A DNA stretch of 64,000 nucleotides from Gymnogyps californianus (Eukaryota > Chordata > Aves > Accipitriformes > Cathartidae): positions 11,520,368 through 11,584,367 of the forward strand of contig NC_059481.1 of assembly GCF_018139145.2 (NCBI RefSeq), written 5' to 3'. Position 1 is the stretch's first letter, and each line of letters starts with the position of its first letter. The notes beneath the pieces are model-generated. The model saw only the letters and a program-made list of their open reading frames with translations, was not told the origin of the DNA and did no database searches. Positions 59,403-64,000 of this stretch are shown piece by piece. Position numbers and translations under genes: made by a program.

Positions 59403-62184
59403 AAATGCAGGTGATAGTAGAACTTTGTCTTCCAGTATTCAAAGCAAGAAAGTTATCTATGGCCATTATAATTGTTCTGTATATTATACATATTGTCAGA
59501 AGTTATACAAGGTATTTTAATAAGCTGGAGTCACCTAGAGCATAAGAAAAAGAGGCACTTTTCATTTATGATATTACATCTTTGTTTATTCAGAGTCTAT
59601 TAAAATGCATGGAACATGTGAAGAGGAATCCTGGTGCTCTTTGTGTCCGTGACAAAGCTCACATCATTTGGTAGCACCAGGATTTCAGAAGAGTTAGTGG
59701 ACAGGATATACTCTAAGCCTTCCACTGGTCACTAACAGTAGGGCTGAAGCCACTTTATCCAGGTCAGTAATCCATCCACAACTCTTGAAGTGCTACAGGT
59801 CTGTTCTTACTCTCCCTGCCCCCATGTGCCAGACTTAGGGAGCTGGAAAGGTTCTCTCCAAAGTGAGCAGGTAGGGGAGGAAATTCTCTGCCCAGACGGT
59901 ACCCAGACCTTCCTATCTCATCATGAGGTTGCAGAAATAAGAATGGACCTCAGTCTTCCGATTTACATCCAGGCAGCATCCTTTCCCTCGTGTTAGCGTA
60001 AGAGCTGCCTTGTTCAGAGGCACATGATTTGGTAACATGGGACTTGGCAGCAGCACCAGCAGTAGGAGTTCTTCACACCCCTACCAATGGTGCTCCATCC
60101 CCTCATCACACTGGCACTATTTGCTGGACTGCACTATTAACTGGAGGAGAGGGCAAGGATTTCATGGAGACCCAGATGGTCAAACCAATGCTTTTGGTAG
60201 ATAAATCAGAGTTAATATGTGATTATCATTGTATTAATTAAATCTCAGCTGCTCCAGCTTAATGTCAGTTAAACTGGCTTTAATTTCGTTGTGGTAATGA
60301 GTTAGGCAAAAACTGAATTGATGTTGTTTCACATCTGAATGAAAGTCCATACCAGAGTTGTAAAAAAACTCCAGTTGTTAAGTGAGTTCTATGGGTAAAT
60401 TGGATTAACTCTCCTGAGCATCCCCGTGTGGACAAACTCAGTCACTGACATCATATCAGCTCATTAGCAGACCATTCCTGTGCTAGTAAGTTATACCCAA
60501 CCTTACATGCCACCATAATTGTTTGCACTGTTGGGGATAATAGTCTGTCTCTCCCTTATTAGCAGTCTCAGTGTCATTAAGGTCAGAGAGGCAATGATGG
60601 CACCGTCTCTATCAGCTTTACTTGAGGGCGCATGATGTGAATCTCACCTGACACACCTCTCCTAATAGCTTTGTTCTTGACAGTGATTTCAAGTTCAAAC
60701 TAAGCTGGCACTGCAACTGTTCTCAGAGATGCTATTGCACCTAGGCTGAGTTGGAGGGGTGTCCTTGCGCAATCCCCCCAGTACCTTAGTTTTAAAACCT
60801 GAGAGACTATTTTGCAAATTTAAGCTGTTTTCTAGAAATGGCATGGCTATTCTTTCAGTTGCATTGCCTAAAACTTTCTGCTCGATCTGTTTTTCTTACT
60901 CTGCTTCTATCTTGTGGTTTTACTGATGCTACAAGAACCCTATGAAATAATAACAGAGATGCAGACCTGTGATCTGACTAGCAAAATTATAATCTTTCAT
61001 TTGTAAAGCCCTCAGAGTACTGGATGCAGATTTTCCTGGTCAGATCCTCACCTGCGCCTCTCTGGCAGCCAGTGGAATTATGCTGGTTTACATCAGGTGA
61101 AGATCCAGCCTTCTGTATATAAGCCCTTCTTGATAAGAGAGTTCACCTCAGTTGCCTGTTCACCTTTTTGGGTTTGGTTTGGTTTTGTGTGGGGGTTTTG
61201 TTGTTGTTTTTTGTTTGTGAGTTTTGTTTGTTGGGTTTTTTTAACACATAACCTCTTTATAAAAGATGCTCAGCTCATCCTTGCTAGGGCAAATGCAAAA
61301 AGCATCAGTAAGAACAGCAAATAATTTACACTAACAAGAGAGTGCTTATATCTTCACTCTAAACAGCCATTCAGAAGAGCTTTGCTGGGTAACCTTACTT
61401 GAAAGCCAAAGTGTACACGTTACAGCACAACTAATCAGTGCAGCACATTTTATGATTTTTTTTTTGTAATCTCGTGTCCAAAATCAATGTTTCATAGTGC
61501 AAACAAGTGTGTTGTTTTAGTTTGGTTTTTTAATCTACTATATTGCAGTTTGGTCAAAAAAAATGAAATAATCTAAAACCAGAGGGTTGACTCAGTTTTA
61601 CTGAAATGGAGGAACTGGGTAAAATCTTGAAAACTTAATGGTAATGGCAAAAGTACTGAATTAATAGCTAGGACATGAGAGCTGCCTGCCACGATACATA
61701 GGAAATCTGAGGTCAGAGGATGAGTAAGAATTGAGTAAGGGAGAAAAACACTGAAATGTTAGCAATAAAAAACTTTTATGGGCAGGAATAGAAATGCGGA
61801 GTGTGTTGGAAACAGCTCAATCCTGTGTCCCCAGTCACCCAAGTTCCAAAAGTGTAATGATTTCTGTGGCTAATTCTAGATACATTATCAACCCTGCATG
61901 CATATATACAGTGAAGCTCCAACCAAGCAGAAGCACTGTTTCCAGTGAGCAGCAGGCCAGAGAGGCTTGGCACCTTCTGAAGGTTTAGGAAGGGGTTTTG
62001 GGATATCTTCCTATACGTGACTGGCAAAAGGACTGGTGCATGGGGGGAGTAATTTTACACATGAAGACAACACAAAATTAGTCAGATTTTATGACATCTG
62101 TCCAGGAAGGAGCGTGAAGAGCTGAGATGGGTCCTGAGACAGTGGACTACTGAGAAGCAAAAGCTAGAGCATGGCCTATCCACT
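59403..62184. other. Unique non-coding DNA
   Basis: No gene supported. A G/T-rich low-complexity stretch of GTTTT/GTTTG units lies at about 61165-61245, producing a tryptophan/phenylalanine-rich spurious frame. The palindromic repeat at 61040-61110 is listed separately. Confidence 0.6.
61040..61110. repeat. Imperfect 70-bp palindrome, copy of an old amniote repeat
   Basis: CAGATCCTCACCTG (61041-61054) pairs with CAGGTGAAGATCCA (61094-61107) at 11 of 14 positions. Between them lie CAGCCAGTGGAATTATGCTG and GTTTACATCAGGTG. The whole follows 'CAGATCCTCAGCTGGTGTAAATCAGCATAGCTCCATTGACTTCAATGG...GGATCTGGCC', a fold-back repeat I remember from turtles, crocodilians and birds. It may be a relic of a foldback DNA transposon or part of a SINE; I do not know the family name. 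Confidence 0.5.
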
Positions 62185-62272
62185 TTGATGGACGTGGTCT
62201 TGAGTGCCTTCAGGTTGCAACCAGGTCTCCCGTATCCTGGCAAGTGCTCTAACCACAGTGCCACTGAATGGA
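62185..62272 (-). mobile_element. tRNA-derived SINE head with visible A and B boxes
   Basis: In reverse complement the stretch reads CAGTGGCACTGTGGTTAGAG, CACTTGCCAGGATACGGGAG, ACCTGGTTGCAACCTGAAGG. This is the form of a tRNA gene 5' to 3': an A-box-like TGGCACTGTGG (62253-62263) and a B-box-like GGTTGCAACC (62213-62222), about 30 bp apart as in tRNAs. It closely resembles 'AGTGGTTAGAGCACTCGCCTGGGATGTGGGAGACCTGGGTTCAA' from old sauropsid SINEs. No acceptor stem closes it, so it is not a functional tRNA. Sequence beyond 62185 towards 62090 is not recognisable. Confidence 0.6.
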
Positions 62273-62734
62273 AAAGGAACAGGACCGCCTCCTTCCCTGA
62301 CTCCTACTCATTCTTTTTAAACAGGCTGTTTTATGTGCTCATGTGGCAAGAAGATTCAGGGCTTAGAATGCCAATTTGACACCAGTACCTCTCCAAGGCC
62401 AGTATCTCTCTGTGTAGAGAGGGCAAGATTTAAGACAAACTCCTCCCTTCAAAGCTTATTGTCTGCTCTCAAGCTGTGCTCTGCAGTAGTCTGGGCCTTA
62501 TGAATTCTGCTCTTGTGTAAGTACCCTCTGCATTCATTGCACAGAGAAGCTATGTGCATTGTCTTGCTCAGATATTTGTGTTATACCAGGGTCTAAGCCC
62601 ATAAAAGTATTAGATATTGCCATAGCTGAAGTCTAATACAGCCTTGTAATGCAAGTGTTCCTGCACTTACGATATAGTATCCCAGAACCACAAATAATGG
62701 CCACAGCAAAAGAAAGTCTGAACTGAAAGAAATA

Positions 62735-62890
62735 AATTGGCCAGTAATTATTTATAGAGAAAGGCCAGCTGAATATTAATTGGAATCAATGGCAATTACT
62801 GTGCTAGGAAGAAACAACTTAAGATTAAATCAATTAAAGGTAATGCCTTGAAGGAAGGACAATGATATTTAATTTAAATTGTTTTAAAGG
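62735..62890. promoter_or_regulatory. Homeodomain-motif-dense stretch, possible conserved non-coding element
   Basis: TAATTA (62745-62750), TTAATTGG (62776-62783), CAATTA (62793-62798) and ATCAATTAAAGG fall within 100 bp, along with GGCCAG in two copies. This is suggestive of a developmental enhancer, but composition alone could explain it. Confidence 0.2.
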
Positions 62891-63592
62891 GTATTTCACA
62901 CTCTTAAGTTGTTATTTCCATTAAGACATTTTAAACATTTTACACTAAAAATTGAATTGAATTTTCTCCTTAAAAGCAGAGTGTAAAAAGGAATATTGGC
63001 AGCTTTTTGTTCCACAAGATAGGTCAAGAATTACACAGAAACCACTTTATCTTACAGTTCTTTGCAAGTTTAAAAAAAACTAAGTGGTTTGAGGGGGAGT
63101 GTCTAAATGGTAAATAACGTACACTGTTTTTAAATGGATATATTTTATGTTCTGGACACCCTTTATTTTGTTTTTTCTTTCCTTAAATTGGCAATCCAAG
63201 AAAAAACATTTCATCAAAGACCTGTTTGGTTTTTGTTTTTAGGTTTTTTTCCTCATGAATGATCTCTTTAAATTCACTATGTACCAAGGTCTATATAGTC
63301 CCTGTATATTTAATTTGTTATACTTAGAGCTGGAGATTCTAAAGTTACATAAATTTCTTTTTTTGTTGTTGTTTAGCTTCTGAACATGGAAACCTGGAAT
63401 ACTAGTAGACAAAAATATTTCTCTACTTTTCTTCCATATTTAAAAAAAAAAAAGGGGTGGTAAGGGGAGGAAACAAGCTTTGAACTAAGTTTTCTATAAG
63501 GTTTGTAGTATGTCCTGAAAGAGAACCATGTCCTATAATCGACCTTGGGTATGACTAGCTCCAGTCTGGTTTTCAGCACATGAAAAAAAGTC

Positions 63593-63616
63593 AAAAAAAA
63601 AAAAAAAAAAAGGGGG
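63593..63616. repeat. A19G5 homopolymer tract
   Basis: Nineteen A (63593-63611) followed by GGGGG. The similar A12GGGG at 63442-63457 lies 140 bp upstream; no element body separates them. Confidence 0.9.
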
Positions 63617-64000
63617 AGATTTTCAAAATGTGTTAACTACTGCCATCCCATGGTCCCTTTGCAGAGATTTTAACACTACCTACATAAGCCATATAGCATA
63701 CTCCATATAGTGTGTCTGCATCCATAAGATGATCTCCTTTCCTGAGCTTTCCTCTTGTACTGATTGAAGGACTGGTCTTGTAGCAATAATTTCAACGGAA
63801 ATGTTTCCTTTATGGTATGGGGTGCATGTTGCTTAATATTTTGGATTCTTTCTGTTTGAATGACAACCCCCTGTCCTCATTCCACGAGGGACTATAAAAC
63901 CAACCTCCCATTCTCTTATACATGGTTTAAAACTTTTTTACACACATGTGCATACAGCAGTACTTCCTCCAGCCCCTGTGCTGAGGATGAACACATTGTT

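Larger units (their letters stand above)
62273..64000. other. Unique non-coding DNA
   Basis: No gene or complete repeat. Holds a TAATT-dense stretch (62735-62890), A12 at 63442-63453 and A19 at 63593-63611. The 73-codon minus-strand frame at 63373-63594 ends at the A tract and is not treated as real. Confidence 0.6.

Noticed and set aside
61165..61245. Telomere-like G/T-rich stretch
   Set aside because: The units are GTTTT, GTTTG and GGTTT without a regular TTAGGG array; it is ordinary low-complexity DNA.
62185..62272. Functional tRNA gene
   Set aside because: A and B boxes are present, but the acceptor stem and a normal 3' end are missing, so it is a SINE head.
1..64000. CRISPR array, operon, or microbial mobile element
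   Set aside because: No regularly spaced repeats, no ribosome-binding-site/ORF arrangement and no long open frames; composition and repeats are those of vertebrate nuclear DNA.

Overview
This window is vertebrate nuclear DNA, almost certainly from a bird. The best evidence is a pair of solo LTRs (18151-18760 on the minus strand and 54655-55226 on the plus strand). They belong to one endogenous-retrovirus LTR family that I recall as common in neoavian genomes, and each is flanked by a perfect 5-bp target duplication. A CR1 LINE 3' end (36558-36768) and decayed LINE and SINE fragments of the sort shared by turtles, crocodilians and birds agree with this. Base composition is AT-rich, with homopolymer runs and simple repeats typical of intergenic or intronic vertebrate DNA.

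I can support no protein-coding gene, exon, tRNA, rRNA or microRNA. All open frames are short, overlap one another on both strands, lack recognisable domains, and are no longer than chance gives in 64 kb. The longest (228 codons, minus strand, 37729-38415) lies in a locally GC-rich patch where stop codons are rare. The window is best read as a gene-desert segment or the inside of a very large intron.

Layout. 1-17650: unique AT-rich DNA with small traces of old amniote repeats (6230-6270, 8579-8614, 12495-12582). 17651-18765: a trace repeat, an L3-like LINE tail and the first solo LTR. 18766-29954: unique DNA with a homeodomain-motif-rich stretch, a 17-bp-arm hairpin and an A15T22 tract. 29955-30990: the most informative element, an ancient CR1/L3-type LINE carrying a recognisable but dead reverse transcriptase fragment. 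36558-36768: CR1 3' end. 36980-38340: GC- and CpG-rich island. 38341-47003: unique DNA with a G15 run, a double steroid-receptor-like palindrome, a second LINE tail and a decayed SINE. 54655-55226: second solo LTR. 55232-64000: unique DNA with two more LINE tail fragments, a palindromic old repeat and a tRNA-derived SINE head with both pol III boxes visible.

No set of genes works together here, and I found no new biological system. The points most worth a second look are the LINE fossil, the GC island, the LTR pair, the SINE head and a few palindromic or motif-dense spots.
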